Below are positions 34,801 to 43,903 of a stretch of 64,000 bases of DNA, piece by piece. The notes under the pieces were generated by a model. It was not told the origin of the DNA, made no database searches, and worked only from the letters and a program-made list of their open reading frames with translations. Location: assembly GCA_965214915.1 (NCBI GenBank), contig CBDCCP010000001.1, positions 558,001 to 622,000 of the forward strand, in the 5' to 3' direction. Each line of letters starts with the position of its first letter. Positions within the stretch are counted from its first letter, which is position 1. The translations under genes were made by a program, and so were the position numbers. The DNA is from CATQHP01 sp965214915 (GTDB taxonomy: Bacteria > Acidobacteriota > Terriglobia > Bryobacterales > UBA6623).

Positions 34801-36891
34801 TTAGCGGCGCCGAAGCTCCCGGGCGGAGTCGGGGTCCCAGACAATCGAACACTCCGGAAGCGCTTTCCGCAGGGCCGCGGCCTCGTCGGCGCCCACCAGC
34901 GTGTGGTAGAGGTTGAGCGACCGCAACCGGGTGAACCGGGAGAAAATCTCCACGGCTTCGCCGTCGACGTTTGTGTTATCCAAGCTCAGTTCCTGCAATT
35001 GCCGGTTCCCGGCCAGCGCCGCAATTCCCCGCGGCGAGACCTTGGTGTAGTCGAGATTCAGCCGGCGCAGTTTTTTGAGCTTGGCCAGTGCGAGCAGACC
35101 GTCGTCGCCGATCCGGGTGTTGGCCAAATCCAGGTTCTCCAGCAGCGGCAAGGCGGCGAGATGGGCCATGCCGGCGTCGGTGACGTCGGTGAAGGCCAGA
35201 GAAAGGGTCCGCAGTCGGCGCAGCGCGGACAAACGGGCCAAGCCGGCGTCGCCGACCCTCGTGCCGGTCAGACCCAGTTCGACGAGTTTCTTGAGCTTGC
35301 CGATATGCTCCATGCTGCGGTCGCCGACCGGAAGGTAATCCAGATCGAGCGAGCGCAAGCTGCGCAGCCGGGTGAGATGCCGGAGCGCGTCGTCCCCGGC
35401 CGCCGTGCCGGCCAGCGAGAGCGTGCGCAGCCGCGGCAACTTGGCGATCTGTCGAAGTCCCGGCCCTTCGATCAGGCTCTGGTCGAGCACAAGCGTCTGT
35501 AATGCAGTCAATGGAGTCAGTCCGGTCAAGCCGCTGTCCGTAACGCGGGTGTGGCTCAGGTTCAGCGCGGACAGGGCCGGTAACGCTTGCAAATGGCGCA
35601 GGCCGGCGGCGCTGACCTCGCTTGCGGCAAGATCCAGCCCGGTCACGCGGGGAAACCGCCGCAACGCCGCCAAGTCGCCGTCACCCGCCGCGGTTGCCTT
35701 CAAATCCAACGCAACGGCGCCGTCCGTGCCGATCCGCGCGGAGCCGCCGACAGCCTCAGCCCACTTTGCCAACCCGCCCGCGCCGGCGGCGGAAGGCGGA
35801 GCATGCTCTACGAAGGAGACCGGGGGATCGGTTGCCGCGAAAAGGATTTCGATGCCGGGTCGGGCGCTGTTCAACACGCCCACGCCGGCGGCTGTGACTT
35901 GGCTGTAACGAAGGTCGACGCGGCGCAGGGAAGGCAGTTCGAGCAGCTTCCCGATTCCGGCGTTCGTCACGCGAGTGCGGTACAGATTCAGATCGGCGAG
36001 GTCGGCCATCGCCGCCAAGTGGCTCAGACCGGCGTCCGTGATGCGGGCGCCGCGCAGATTGAGTACCCGCAGCTTTTCCAGAGCCGCCAGATGCGTCAGA
36101 CCGGCGTCCGTCAGGTCGAGGTCGGCCAGATCCAATTCGACCAGTTCGGGAAGTTCGCCCAGCAGGCCGAGGCCGGTGTCCGTGACCTGCGTGCTGCGCA
36201 GGCGCAAGGTCTTGAGATTGCGCAGTTTCGCGACGCGCCGCAGCCCCTCGTCGTCGGCGTCCGTCTGAGTCAGATCGAGCCGCTCGAGCAGTGGAAACGC
36301 ATCGAGGTGCGCGCCGGTTATGCGGGTCGATTTCAGTTGCAAAGAGCGCAGGTTTTTGAGCGGGGTCAGGAGTTCGATCCCATGGTCGAAGATCCGGATT
36401 CCCTTGAAGACGCTCAAGAAATGATGACTGACGTGGAGGGATTCGAGCGAAGCGAGTTGCGCCACCGCGGCGAGTTCCCGGCTGTCGTCGACGGCGCCGA
36501 ACTTGCCGCAGCAGACCGGATTCCACATCGTTCCGGGCAGCGTGAGAACCCGCAGGCGCCGGAGCGGCCTCAGGCGGTTCAACTCGCGCGGATGCAGCAA
36601 GGTTCCGGTCAAATTGACGCCGCGCAATTCGAAAGGACCGCCAGGCAGTTCTCTGAGCGCGCGGATCTCGCCGGGGACGCCGTGAATGTCGACCGCGCCG
36701 CCCAGCGACAGGACCCACGCGGCGACCTGCCGCTCGGCATCGCTCCCCCCGCCGGCGGCCGGCGGAGAGACCCAGGCGGTCAACAGCAATACCCCGATGA
36801 ATCCCTTGCTCCAGCGCACCGCTCGCCCGAACCGCGGCCTTGGCGAGCGCTCGGCGCAGACTCCGGCGCCGGCCGACGGCTCCCGTGTCAT
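34801..36891 (-). CDS. Large exported leucine-rich-repeat protein
   Basis: 696 aa from ATG 36891; a GTG at 36819 would give a more conventional signal peptide (RWSKGFIGVLLLTAWVSPPAAG) and may be the true start. Two LRR blocks are separated by a short linker (DPPVSFVEHAPPSAAGAGG) around residue 385. Each block resembles the smaller neighbour, including a repeated start (EVxxWxxxxGGSxRI), which suggests internal duplication. Repeat consensus includes LxxLxLxxTxVTDAGLxxL. Upstream is a hydrolase-like gene on the same strand. No catalytic motif seen. Confidence 0.82.
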   Translation of the reverse strand: MTREPSAGAGVCAERSPRPRFGRAVRWSKGFIGVLLLTAWVSPPAAGGGSDAERQVAAWVLSLGGAVDIHGVPGEIRALRELPGGPFELRGVNLTGTLLHPRELNRLRPLRRLRVLTLPGTMWNPVCCGKFGAVDDSRELAAVAQLASLESLHVSHHFLSVFKGIRIFDHGIELLTPLKNLRSLQLKSTRITGAHLDAFPLLERLDLTQTDADDEGLRRVAKLRNLKTLRLRSTQVTDTGLGLLGELPELVELDLADLDLTDAGLTHLAALEKLRVLNLRGARITDAGLSHLAAMADLADLNLYRTRVTNAGIGKLLELPSLRRVDLRYSQVTAAGVGVLNSARPGIEILFAATDPPVSFVEHAPPSAAGAGGLAKWAEAVGGSARIGTDGAVALDLKATAAGDGDLAALRRFPRVTGLDLAASEVSAAGLRHLQALPALSALNLSHTRVTDSGLTGLTPLTALQTLVLDQSLIEGPGLRQIAKLPRLRTLSLAGTAAGDDALRHLTRLRSLRSLDLDYLPVGDRSMEHIGKLKKLVELGLTGTRVGDAGLARLSALRRLRTLSLAFTDVTDAGMAHLAALPLLENLDLANTRIGDDGLLALAKLKKLRRLNLDYTKVSPRGIAALAGNRQLQELSLDNTNVDGEAVEIFSRFTRLRSLNLYHTLVGADEAAALRKALPECSIVWDPDSARELRRR

Positions 36892-36935
36892 TGTACCAGC
36901 GGGGCCGCGCCGCCAAGCGGCCGCGCAGCTCTGCC

Positions 36936-37886
36936 CTAACGCGCGAACTGCGCGCGGACGACTCGGAAAGCGGCGTCCACTTCGAAGCTGCACGCCAGGC
37001 CGGTCCGTCCGCCGCGCAAGAAACGCATGTCCGCCAGCGTGACCCTGTAGCCGGCGGGCAGCCGCGCGACCCGCGCGAATCCGTATTGCGCGAACCGCCC
37101 GTAGTCGCGGCCCGGTCCGCTTGCACGCGCTGCCTGGACCGCGGGATGCTCGGCGAGCTTGGCGACCCGCCGCCCCCGCGCAGGATCGACCGCGGCCGAC
37201 TCCAACGCATCGACGTCGAAGCCGAAATAGGCCGCCTCCGTCTCCACGACGCCGATCCAGGCCGCGGGCAGCCACGGGGCCGGAAACGCCGCACGCCGCA
37301 CGACGGCCTCGCCGCGGACCGTTTCCAGCGGCAGCCTATCGATCACGCGGTCATGCCAGTGCCGGTTCAGCGCGCAATAGCCGGCCAGCAAGACCAGCCC
37401 AAGAACGGCCAGGCGCCGCGCGCGCGGGCGGCTCAACAACCAGCACCCCAGCAACGTTGACGACAACCCCGCCCACAGCAGCGGATCGATCACGAACAGC
37501 GCGTCCCAGGAAGACCAGGCGGACAAAAGCGGCAGCCAGAGGCGGATGCCGTAGGCGTTCATGAAATCCAGCAGCGGATGCGAATAAGCAACGAGCAAGG
37601 CAACGCCGCACGCCGGACCCCAACGGACCCGCTCGGGACGCCGCAGCAACCGCGCCGCGCCGGCCGTCAGCCCGACCGCCAACAAGGCCATCAGCGGAAT
37701 CGCAAACAGCGAATGCGTCAGATGCCGGTGATAGTTGAGGTAGTCGATCGTGTCAATGCCGGCGGCGATATCGACATCCGGAACGTTCGCCGCAACCAGG
37801 CAAACCGCCGTGCCCAGCGGAGTGTACTCGCGCAGCCCGGCGCGCGCCAACAGGCCGCCGACCAGAGTATGCGTCAGATTATCCAT
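36936..37886 (-). CDS. Membrane-bound metal-dependent hydrolase, YdjM-like (DUF457)
   Basis: 316 aa from ATG 37886. Hallmarks of the DUF457 family: MDNLTHTLVGGLLARAGL at the start, NVPDVDIAAG, and YHRHLTHSLFAIPLMALLAVG with the conserved HRxxTHS, followed by YSHPLLDFMNAYG. Four or more membrane helices precede a C-terminal soluble domain (about residues 185-316). YdjM is an SOS-induced inner-membrane protein in E. coli; the activity is unproven. Its start overlaps the lipid-kinase stop by 8 bp. Confidence 0.88.
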   Translation of the reverse strand: MDNLTHTLVGGLLARAGLREYTPLGTAVCLVAANVPDVDIAAGIDTIDYLNYHRHLTHSLFAIPLMALLAVGLTAGAARLLRRPERVRWGPACGVALLVAYSHPLLDFMNAYGIRLWLPLLSAWSSWDALFVIDPLLWAGLSSTLLGCWLLSRPRARRLAVLGLVLLAGYCALNRHWHDRVIDRLPLETVRGEAVVRRAAFPAPWLPAAWIGVVETEAAYFGFDVDALESAAVDPARGRRVAKLAEHPAVQAARASGPGRDYGRFAQYGFARVARLPAGYRVTLADMRFLRGGRTGLACSFEVDAAFRVVRAQFAR

Positions 37887-38838
37887 GCGCCGGCATGGCG
37901 GCGCGGGCCGGCGCCTCAATCGGAGAAACGCCGTAACCCGCGGGCAGCAATATCCTGAGCGCCTGCGGACACATCGTCACCCGAATCGGCAGCGCGCCCG
38001 CAACTTCGCCGTCGACCTGCACTTTCACCGCCGACCCGTTGGCGGACTCCAGCCGAATGTCGTCGGCGAGATAATGTTCGATGCCGGGCCAACGCTCCGC
38101 CGCTCCCAGCGTTACGCCCAGCATGTGACTGAAATACGGCAGGCAGTTGGCGCCGGAAAACTCGGCCACCTCGAATCGATCCGCGAGCAGATTCGCCCGC
38201 GGAGTCAGCACCATTCCGCCACCGTACTTGCGGCTCTTGGAAACCAGCACGAAGCTGCGCGGTTTCTGCGAGCCTTCGCCGACCGTACGCAGCTTGGGAA
38301 ACGGGCGGAACATCCGCTGCAAGCCGCTGAGCCAATAGGCGCCCTCGCCTACCCGATTCTTGATTTGCAGGTCGATTCCCTCCGCCACTTCCGCGTCGAT
38401 TCCTGCGCCGCACATCAATAGAAAGTACCGCTTCGCGCCGTTTTCGAGAAAGTCCACGCGGCCCAAAAGCGTCTCCTGCTCTTTCAAATCGGGCAGCAAA
38501 GCTGCTGCGCCGCGAGGATCGGCGGGCAAGCCGACTTCCATGCTCAAGACATTGGCCGTGCCTGCGGGCAGCACCAGCAGCGAGGCTTCGCACTTCGGCG
38601 CCAAACCCTGCACAACCTCGTTGACCGTGCCGTCGCCGCCACAGGCGATCACCAACTCGGCGCCGGATTCCTGCGCCGTCCGAGCCAACGCCGAGGCGTG
38701 ATGCGGCCTCTCGGTGCGCGCCTTTTCGACTTCCCGGACGTGCTTCCGCAGCGCTTCGCAGGCTGCGTCCACGCCGGCGGCGGTCGCGCCTCCGCCCGCC
38801 GTCGGGTTGTAGATCAACACGCCCCGATCGAACAACAT
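37879..38838 (-). CDS. Diacylglycerol-kinase-family lipid kinase
   Basis: 319 aa. The DAGK catalytic domain carries NPTAGGG at the N-terminus, G67-G-D-G-T71 (CGGDGTVNEV) and LPAGTANVLSMEVGLP. The C-terminal domain has KVQVDGEVAG, the usual end of YegS/DgkB-like proteins. It phosphorylates diacylglycerol, sphingosine or a related lipid; the precise substrate is unknown. It is divergent from ligA (23 bp apart) and coupled to the downstream membrane hydrolase. Confidence 0.92.
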   Translation of the reverse strand: MLFDRGVLIYNPTAGGGATAAGVDAACEALRKHVREVEKARTERPHHASALARTAQESGAELVIACGGDGTVNEVVQGLAPKCEASLLVLPAGTANVLSMEVGLPADPRGAAALLPDLKEQETLLGRVDFLENGAKRYFLLMCGAGIDAEVAEGIDLQIKNRVGEGAYWLSGLQRMFRPFPKLRTVGEGSQKPRSFVLVSKSRKYGGGMVLTPRANLLADRFEVAEFSGANCLPYFSHMLGVTLGAAERWPGIEHYLADDIRLESANGSAVKVQVDGEVAGALPIRVTMCPQALRILLPAGYGVSPIEAPARAAMPAHG

Positions 38839-38861
38839 GCGCAGTTTTTATAATAACGGCG

Positions 38862-40925
38862 ATGCCTGCCGAAACGGCCCCGCAAGCGGCGCGCAGCGAC
38901 CCCGTCCGGCAGATCGAAACGCTGCGCGAAGAGATTCGCCGCCACGAGCATCTCTACTATGTCCTCGACCGGCCGGAGATATCCGACACCGAGTACGACA
39001 GTCTGATGCAGCGCCTCCAGGCTCTGGAAACCGAGTATCCCGAGCTGGTGACGCCGGAATCGCCGACGCAGCGGGTCGGCGGCGCGCCGCGCGCGGGAGC
39101 GGAAAAAGCCGCGCACTCGTCGGCAATGCTCAGCCTCGACAACGCTTTCAACGAGCAGGAGCTGCGCGACTTCGACCGTCGCGCGCGCGAGCTGGCCGGA
39201 GTCGAAACCCTCGTCTATGTCGGCGAGCTCAAGCTCGACGGCATCTCGATGTCGGTGCGCTACGCCGGCGGACGCCTCTCCCTCGGCCTCACCCGCGGCG
39301 ACGGGGTTACCGGCGAAGCGATCACCCCCAACGCCCGAACCATCCGTTCGCTGCCCCTGGCGATCGACCCCGCGGCGGCGGACGCCGCCGGGATGCCGGC
39401 CGAGTTCGAAGTGCGCGGCGAAGTGGTCATGCCCCGCCGCGCCTTCGAACGCCTCAACGCCCAACGCCTGGCGGCCGAAGAACCGGTTTTCATGAATCCG
39501 CGCAACGCCGCCGCCGGCTCGCTGCGCATGCTCGACGCCTCCGTCACCGCCTCGCGCCGTCTCAATTATTTCGCCTACTTGCTGCTGGCCGCCGATGGAT
39601 CGACCTTCATGGAATCGCACTGGGACGCCCTCGAAGCGCTGGCCGCCCTCGGTTTCAAGGTGAACCCCCACCGCGCCCGGCTCACAGGCCTCGGCGAGCT
39701 GCTCGAGTTCCGCAACCGCTGGATCGACCGCCGCGATTCCCTGCCCTACGAAATCGACGGTCTGGTGTACAAGGTCGATTCCACCGCCCTGCAGCGTCGT
39801 CTGGGCGCGACCGCCAAAGCCCCGCGCTGGGCCATCGCCTACAAATCCGCCGCCGAACAAGCCGAAACCATCGTCGAGGATATCGACGTGCAAGTCGGGC
39901 GCACCGGCGCGATCACTCCCAGGGCCAAGTTGCAACCGGTATTCGTCGGCGGCGTTACCGTCTCCCGCGCCACGCTGCATAACGAAGACGAGATCGCCCG
40001 CCTCGAGCTCCAGATCGGCGACCGCGTGCTCGTCGAGCGCAGCGGCGACGTCATTCCCAAAGTCGTCCGCGTCGTCGAGCCGGCCGACGACCGGCGCCCT
40101 TTCAACATGCCCGCCGCCTGTCCGGTTTGCGCAACCGCTCTGGTGCGCGAGCAGGACGAAGTCGTGCGCCGCTGCGTCAACGTCAACTGCCCGGCGCGCC
40201 TCAAGGAATCGATCCTGCATTTTGCGCACCGCACCGCGCTGGATATCGACGGCATGGGCGAAATTCTTGTCGAGCAACTCGTCGACGGCGGCCTCGTCAA
40301 GAACCTGGCCGACATTTACGACCTCACCGCCGACAAGCTGGCCGCCCTCAGCCGCATGGCCGAAAAATCCGCCGGCAACGTGATGGAAAGCATCGCGCGC
40401 TCGAAATCCGTACCCCTGCCGCGGGTCATCTACGCGCTCGGCATCCGCTACGTCGGCGAACGCACCGCGCAACTGCTGGCCGACCACTTTCTGAGTATCG
40501 GCCGCATGCTCTCCGCCTCCCCCGAAGAGTTGGAAGCAGTCGAGGGAGTCGGCCCGCGCATCGCCGAATCCATCCGCGATTTCCTTGCCGCGGAGCAAAA
40601 CCGCACCCTCATCGAACGGCTGCGCCGGGCCGGCCTGCAATTCGAGCAGGACCCGCCCCCCGAGAGCGGAGAATCCGAAGAGACCGCCGGCAAGACCTTC
40701 GTACTGACCGGCACGCTACCCAATCTGACCCGCGACCAAGCCAAGGCGCGCATCGCCGCGGCCGGCGGAAAAGTCAGCGGCTCCGTCAGCAAGAAAACCG
40801 ACTATGTCGTCGCGGGGGAAAAAGCAGGCTCCAAGCTCGAGAAGGCCAACCGATTGGGAGTCGCGGTCCTCGACGAACCCGGCCTGCTCGCGCTGCTCGC
40901 CTCCGCGCAGCAGCCGCAAGCCTGA
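38862..40925 (+). CDS. ligA: NAD-dependent DNA ligase
   Basis: 687 aa, full-length. Ia domain (HEHLYYVLDRPEISDTEYD), adenylation lysine K124 in ELKLDG, GEVVMPRRAFERLN, and the KxDG-linked YKVDS. Four zinc-finger cysteines (C420, C423, C438, C443), helix-hairpin-helix repeats (LEAVEGVGPRIAESI) and a C-terminal BRCT (from about residue 607, KTFVLTGTLPNLTRDQAK) follow. It seals nicks in replication and repair and is normally essential. No defect seen. Confidence 0.98.
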   Translation: MPAETAPQAARSDPVRQIETLREEIRRHEHLYYVLDRPEISDTEYDSLMQRLQALETEYPELVTPESPTQRVGGAPRAGAEKAAHSSAMLSLDNAFNEQELRDFDRRARELAGVETLVYVGELKLDGISMSVRYAGGRLSLGLTRGDGVTGEAITPNARTIRSLPLAIDPAAADAAGMPAEFEVRGEVVMPRRAFERLNAQRLAAEEPVFMNPRNAAAGSLRMLDASVTASRRLNYFAYLLLAADGSTFMESHWDALEALAALGFKVNPHRARLTGLGELLEFRNRWIDRRDSLPYEIDGLVYKVDSTALQRRLGATAKAPRWAIAYKSAAEQAETIVEDIDVQVGRTGAITPRAKLQPVFVGGVTVSRATLHNEDEIARLELQIGDRVLVERSGDVIPKVVRVVEPADDRRPFNMPAACPVCATALVREQDEVVRRCVNVNCPARLKESILHFAHRTALDIDGMGEILVEQLVDGGLVKNLADIYDLTADKLAALSRMAEKSAGNVMESIARSKSVPLPRVIYALGIRYVGERTAQLLADHFLSIGRMLSASPEELEAVEGVGPRIAESIRDFLAAEQNRTLIERLRRAGLQFEQDPPPESGESEETAGKTFVLTGTLPNLTRDQAKARIAAAGGKVSGSVSKKTDYVVAGEKAGSKLEKANRLGVAVLDEPGLLALLASAQQPQA

Positions 40926-40968
40926 ACCGCGTTCATGCGGCTGCTCTTGCGTTGTTAAGGTGGGTCTT

Positions 40969-42372
40969 ATGGTCGATTTCACGTCCCTCGGCGCAGCCCG
41001 GCTCGCCAAACTGGCGCACGACGGCGAAGCCCTGCCCAGCGAGATTGTCGAAGCCCACCTGCGCCGCAGCGCAGCGGTCAACCCGGCCCTCAACGCCATT
41101 ACCGATCTTCAGGCCGACCGCGCCCGCGAAGAGGCCGCGCAAGCGGATGCGGCCGTGCGCAACGGAAAACCCACGGGCCGTTTGCACGGCGTCCCCATCA
41201 CGATCAAAAGCTCCATCGCCGCGCAGGGATTCCGCCTCGAATGCGGCTCGAATCTGCGCCGGGGCCAAGTCGCCGAGCGGGATGCAACCCTGGTCGCCAA
41301 GCTCAAAGCCGAGGGCGCGATCGTTCTGGGCACGACCAACGTGCCGGAATTTCTGATGGCCTACGAGACCGACAACCATCTCTACGGACGCACGGTCTCT
41401 CCTATCGACCCCGACTACACTCCCGGCGGCTCCAGCGGCGGCGAGTCCGCCGCCATCGCCGCGGGATGCTCCGCCGCCGGCTTCGGCAGCGACGCCGGCG
41501 GGTCTGTGCGCGCGCCCGCCCACTTCTGCGGCCTCTACGGCCTGAAACCGACCCCCGGAGTCATCTCCCGCGCCGGCCACTGGCCCGCCTGCCTCGGACC
41601 CTCAAGCACGCTCGGCCTTGTCGGCCCCATGACAAAGACCGCCGAGGACCTCCGGCTCCTGCTGGAAATCACCGCCGGCCCCGACCCCGGCGACCCGTCG
41701 TCCGTCCCCATTTCCTTGAAGACGCCCGACGAGGCCGCATTGCGCGGCGTCCGCATCGGCTGGTTCGACCAAGCCTGGGCCACGCCCGTGGCGCCCGAAA
41801 TCCGCCAAGCCGTGCGCACGGCCGCTGCGGCGCTGGCAGAATGCGGCTACCGCGTCGAGCAAATCGAGTTGCAAGGACTGGAGCGGGCGCCGCAAACTTG
41901 GCGGCTGCTGTTCGGCGTCTGCCTGCGAACCCTGATCGAAGCCTCGACGCCGAAGGGCTACCGCCTGCACCCGCTCGCCTACGAAGCGATGGCCTCCGCC
42001 GAGGAAGAAGCAGGCACGACTTACAAAGACCTGTTGTGGGGCTGGGTCGCCCAGGATCAACTCCGTCTGAAGCTTCGCGAACAGATGGAGCGGTATCCCA
42101 TCCTGCTCTGCCCGGTGGCCGCCGTCCCGGCTTTCCGCCACGGAGAGCGCAAGTGGACCATCGACGGGCAGACGGCAGGCTATCCCGATGCTTTCGTCTA
42201 CAGCCAAGTCTTCAACTTGCTGGGCAATCCCGCCGCAACCGCCCCCGTAGCCCGCTCGCCGCAGGGTCTGCCGATCGGCGTGCAGATCGTGGGCCGCCAC
42301 TACGAAGACGCCAGGGTAACAGCCGTGGCAAGAGAACTCGAAGCCGCGCTACGCTCGGCCGGCAGACGGTAG
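40969..42372 (+). CDS. Amidase (amidase-signature family)
   Basis: 467 aa from ATG 40969, with AAGGTGGG upstream. The Ser-cisSer-Lys triad is readable: K80 in GVPITIKSS, S156 in PGGSSGGESAAIA, S179 in GSDAGGSVRAPA. The rest follows the glutamyl-tRNA amidotransferase A/amidase fold (GLKPTPGVISRAG, LGLVGPMTKTAEDL, GNPAATAPVA). No gatB or gatC neighbour, so it is more likely a free amidase, or a fatty-acid-amide-hydrolase-like enzyme, than GatA. 43 bp after ligA; co-transcription possible. Confidence 0.9.
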   Translation: MVDFTSLGAARLAKLAHDGEALPSEIVEAHLRRSAAVNPALNAITDLQADRAREEAAQADAAVRNGKPTGRLHGVPITIKSSIAAQGFRLECGSNLRRGQVAERDATLVAKLKAEGAIVLGTTNVPEFLMAYETDNHLYGRTVSPIDPDYTPGGSSGGESAAIAAGCSAAGFGSDAGGSVRAPAHFCGLYGLKPTPGVISRAGHWPACLGPSSTLGLVGPMTKTAEDLRLLLEITAGPDPGDPSSVPISLKTPDEAALRGVRIGWFDQAWATPVAPEIRQAVRTAAAALAECGYRVEQIELQGLERAPQTWRLLFGVCLRTLIEASTPKGYRLHPLAYEAMASAEEEAGTTYKDLLWGWVAQDQLRLKLREQMERYPILLCPVAAVPAFRHGERKWTIDGQTAGYPDAFVYSQVFNLLGNPAATAPVARSPQGLPIGVQIVGRHYEDARVTAVARELEAALRSAGRR

Positions 42373-42387
42373 ATAGCAAGACCGCAC
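42372..42387 (+). repeat. 16-bp direct repeat left of vapBC
   Basis: GATAGCAAGACCGCAC, identical to 43318-43333. It starts at the last base of the amidase stop codon. Confidence 0.75.
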
Positions 42388-42415
42388 TGTGGCGGCGTGA
42401 TATAGTTTTCCGCAT

Positions 42416-42655
42416 ATGAAGACGACGCTCAACATTGACGATTCGGTGATGCAACGGCTGCGCGAAGAGGCGGCGCGGCGCGGGACCACTATGTCCGCTC
42501 TGGCCGAGGCGGGGATCCGTCGCATGCTCGCTGCTCGCGGCCCAAGCGAGAACCTTCCTGAGGCTCTATCGCCGCTGCCTTCCTGGAACGGCGGCAGGGA
42601 ACTGGTTGATATAGCGAACCGCGAAGAGTTGTATAGAGCGATGGAAGAGCACTGA
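42416..42655 (+). CDS. vapB: VapB-type antitoxin (ribbon-helix-helix)
   Basis: 79 aa. The N-terminus KTTLNIDDSVMQRLREEAARRGTTMSALAEAGIRRML is a typical ribbon-helix-helix DNA-binding domain. The acidic tail (ELVDIANREELYRAMEEH) would bind the toxin. The stop overlaps the start region of the VapC frame, as in classic TA operons. Confidence 0.85.
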   Translation: MKTTLNIDDSVMQRLREEAARRGTTMSALAEAGIRRMLAARGPSENLPEALSPLPSWNGGRELVDIANREELYRAMEEH

Positions 42656-42656
42656 T

Positions 42657-43091
42657 GTGCTGGTTTTCGACACCAACGTACTCGTGTACGCCGCCAACAA
42701 GGACTCCGCATTCCATCTCCCGTGCCGCCGGTTTCTCGACTCAGCGCGGCGGGATCCGTCGCCAATGTTTCTTACCTGGGGCATCTGATACGAGTTCCTG
42801 CGGGTAAGCACTCATCCTCGAGCGCTTCAGTCACCATGGCGCCCACGCGATGCGGAGCGGCTGATCTCCGAACTGTTGGCTTCACCAGGATTCGAATTGC
42901 TGGTGGCGACACCGCGTCACGCAGCAGTCCTCGCGCAAACACTATCGGAACTGCCGCACCTCCGCGGCAACGTAATGCACGATCTGCACACCGCCGTGTT
43001 GATGCGCGAACATGGCGTCAGCCGCATCTGTACCCGCGACGCCGATTTCCACCACTTCCCGTTCTTGACCGTGATCGACCCTTTGCGTTGA
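42657..43091 (+). pseudogene. vapC: VapC-type PIN toxin with an in-frame TGA
   Basis: From GTG 42657 the frame reads LVFDTNVLVYAANKDS... and meets TGA at codon 44 (42786-42788). It continues without any shift through YEFLRVSTHPRAL, MHDLHTAVLMREHGVSRICTRDADFHHFPF to a stop at 43091 (145 codons in all). PIN acidic residues are present on both sides of the stop (D in VFDTN; E in YEF; D in HDLHT; D in TRDAD). Normal VapCs of this type have a small residue such as C or V where TGA stands. A single nonsense change therefore seems to have inactivated an otherwise intact toxin. Confidence 0.85.
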
Positions 43092-43103
43092 GTCGCGAGC
43101 GTG

Positions 43104-43265
43104 ATGGCCACGACCCATACACGAACGGACATCGCAAGAAAGATTGAGGTCAGCGGCCGGTGGATATCGGCGGCTTGCCGGCAACTGAGCATCCGCAGAA
43201 AATCGCTCCAGGCGCGGCAAGCCGGGTTCGACGTGGAGCGCGGCGACCCCAGGCGCGACGCTTGA
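43104..43265 (+). other. Possible 53-aa ORF
   Basis: ATG 43104 to TGA 43265; begins MATTHTRTDIARKIEV and is strongly basic. No family, no good ribosome site. May be non-coding. The rest of 43092-43351 shows only the repeat at 43318. Confidence 0.2.
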
Positions 43266-43317
43266 CCGGGCTCCCCGACCCGGGCAAGCAGTCGAGCAGA
43301 GCGGTCAATGGTTCGTG

Positions 43318-43333
43318 GATAGCAAGACCGCAC
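43318..43333 (+). repeat. 16-bp direct repeat right of vapBC
   Basis: Exact copy of 42372-42387, 946 bp downstream. Confidence 0.75.
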
Positions 43334-43351
43334 CGCGCTGAGCGCCCAGTC

Positions 43352-43870
43352 TTAAATATTCGGATCGGCCCATCTGTGCGCCGCGATGACGATCTGCGCC
43401 GCGGCCCTTGCGTCTTCGAGCGCGTCGTGATGCCGGAACTCGATGCCAAGAAACCGCGCGACATTTTTCAACGAGTAACCGCGCGCCCCGAACCGCTCGG
43501 GCCAAGTGCGCCGCGCTATCGCCGCGCTGTCCAGCCATATTGCCGGTATTGCGTGCAGGCCGTATTTGCTCATGGCCCGATCCACCGCCGTACGGTCGAA
43601 GAAAGTGTGGTTGACGACGACCCCTTGCAGGCGCTGCCGCAGCTCGCCGTCTAGATCGGGGATCGTCGGGCTGCGGGCTACGTCGTCCGCCGTGATCCCA
43701 TGCACCCGCACGTTCCCCGCGGCGAACCGAGTCTCCGGATTGACCAGCGTTTCCCAGGCGCCGGCAATCTCTCCGTCCACAACGCGAACGATCCCCACTT
43801 GGCAGATTGTCGCGTAGTCGGCATTGGCGGTTTCCACGTCGATGGCCGAGAACGTCAGGCCTCCGCTCAT
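43352..43870 (-). CDS. DEDDh 3'-5' exonuclease domain protein (DnaQ-like)
   Basis: 172 aa from ATG 43870 (an ATG at 43900 is also possible). Exo I is FSAIDVETANAD (D11, E13), followed by ICQVGIVRV and VNPE...VHGITADDV. Exo II lies around VVNHTFFDRTAVD, and Exo III is HHDALEDARAAA. This is a minimal DnaQ-type exonuclease, like the stand-alone or BRCT-fused forms, without a polymerase domain. It likely trims DNA or RNA 3' ends. The NSS transporter lies directly upstream on the same strand. Confidence 0.9.
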   Translation of the reverse strand: MSGGLTFSAIDVETANADYATICQVGIVRVVDGEIAGAWETLVNPETRFAAGNVRVHGITADDVARSPTIPDLDGELRQRLQGVVVNHTFFDRTAVDRAMSKYGLHAIPAIWLDSAAIARRTWPERFGARGYSLKNVARFLGIEFRHHDALEDARAAAQIVIAAHRWADPNI

Positions 43871-43903
43871 CGCCGCCGGCCAATCCCGCGATCCGGCCAA
43901 CGG

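Noticed and set aside
42786..42788. TGA in vapC as a selenocysteine codon
   Set aside because: PIN toxins are not known selenoproteins, no SECIS-like hairpin was seen after the codon, and no selenocysteine genes are in the window.
43352..43870. Epsilon subunit of DNA polymerase III
   Set aside because: The exonuclease motifs fit, but the protein is short, lacks the clamp-binding and polymerase-binding tail, and has no replication neighbours.
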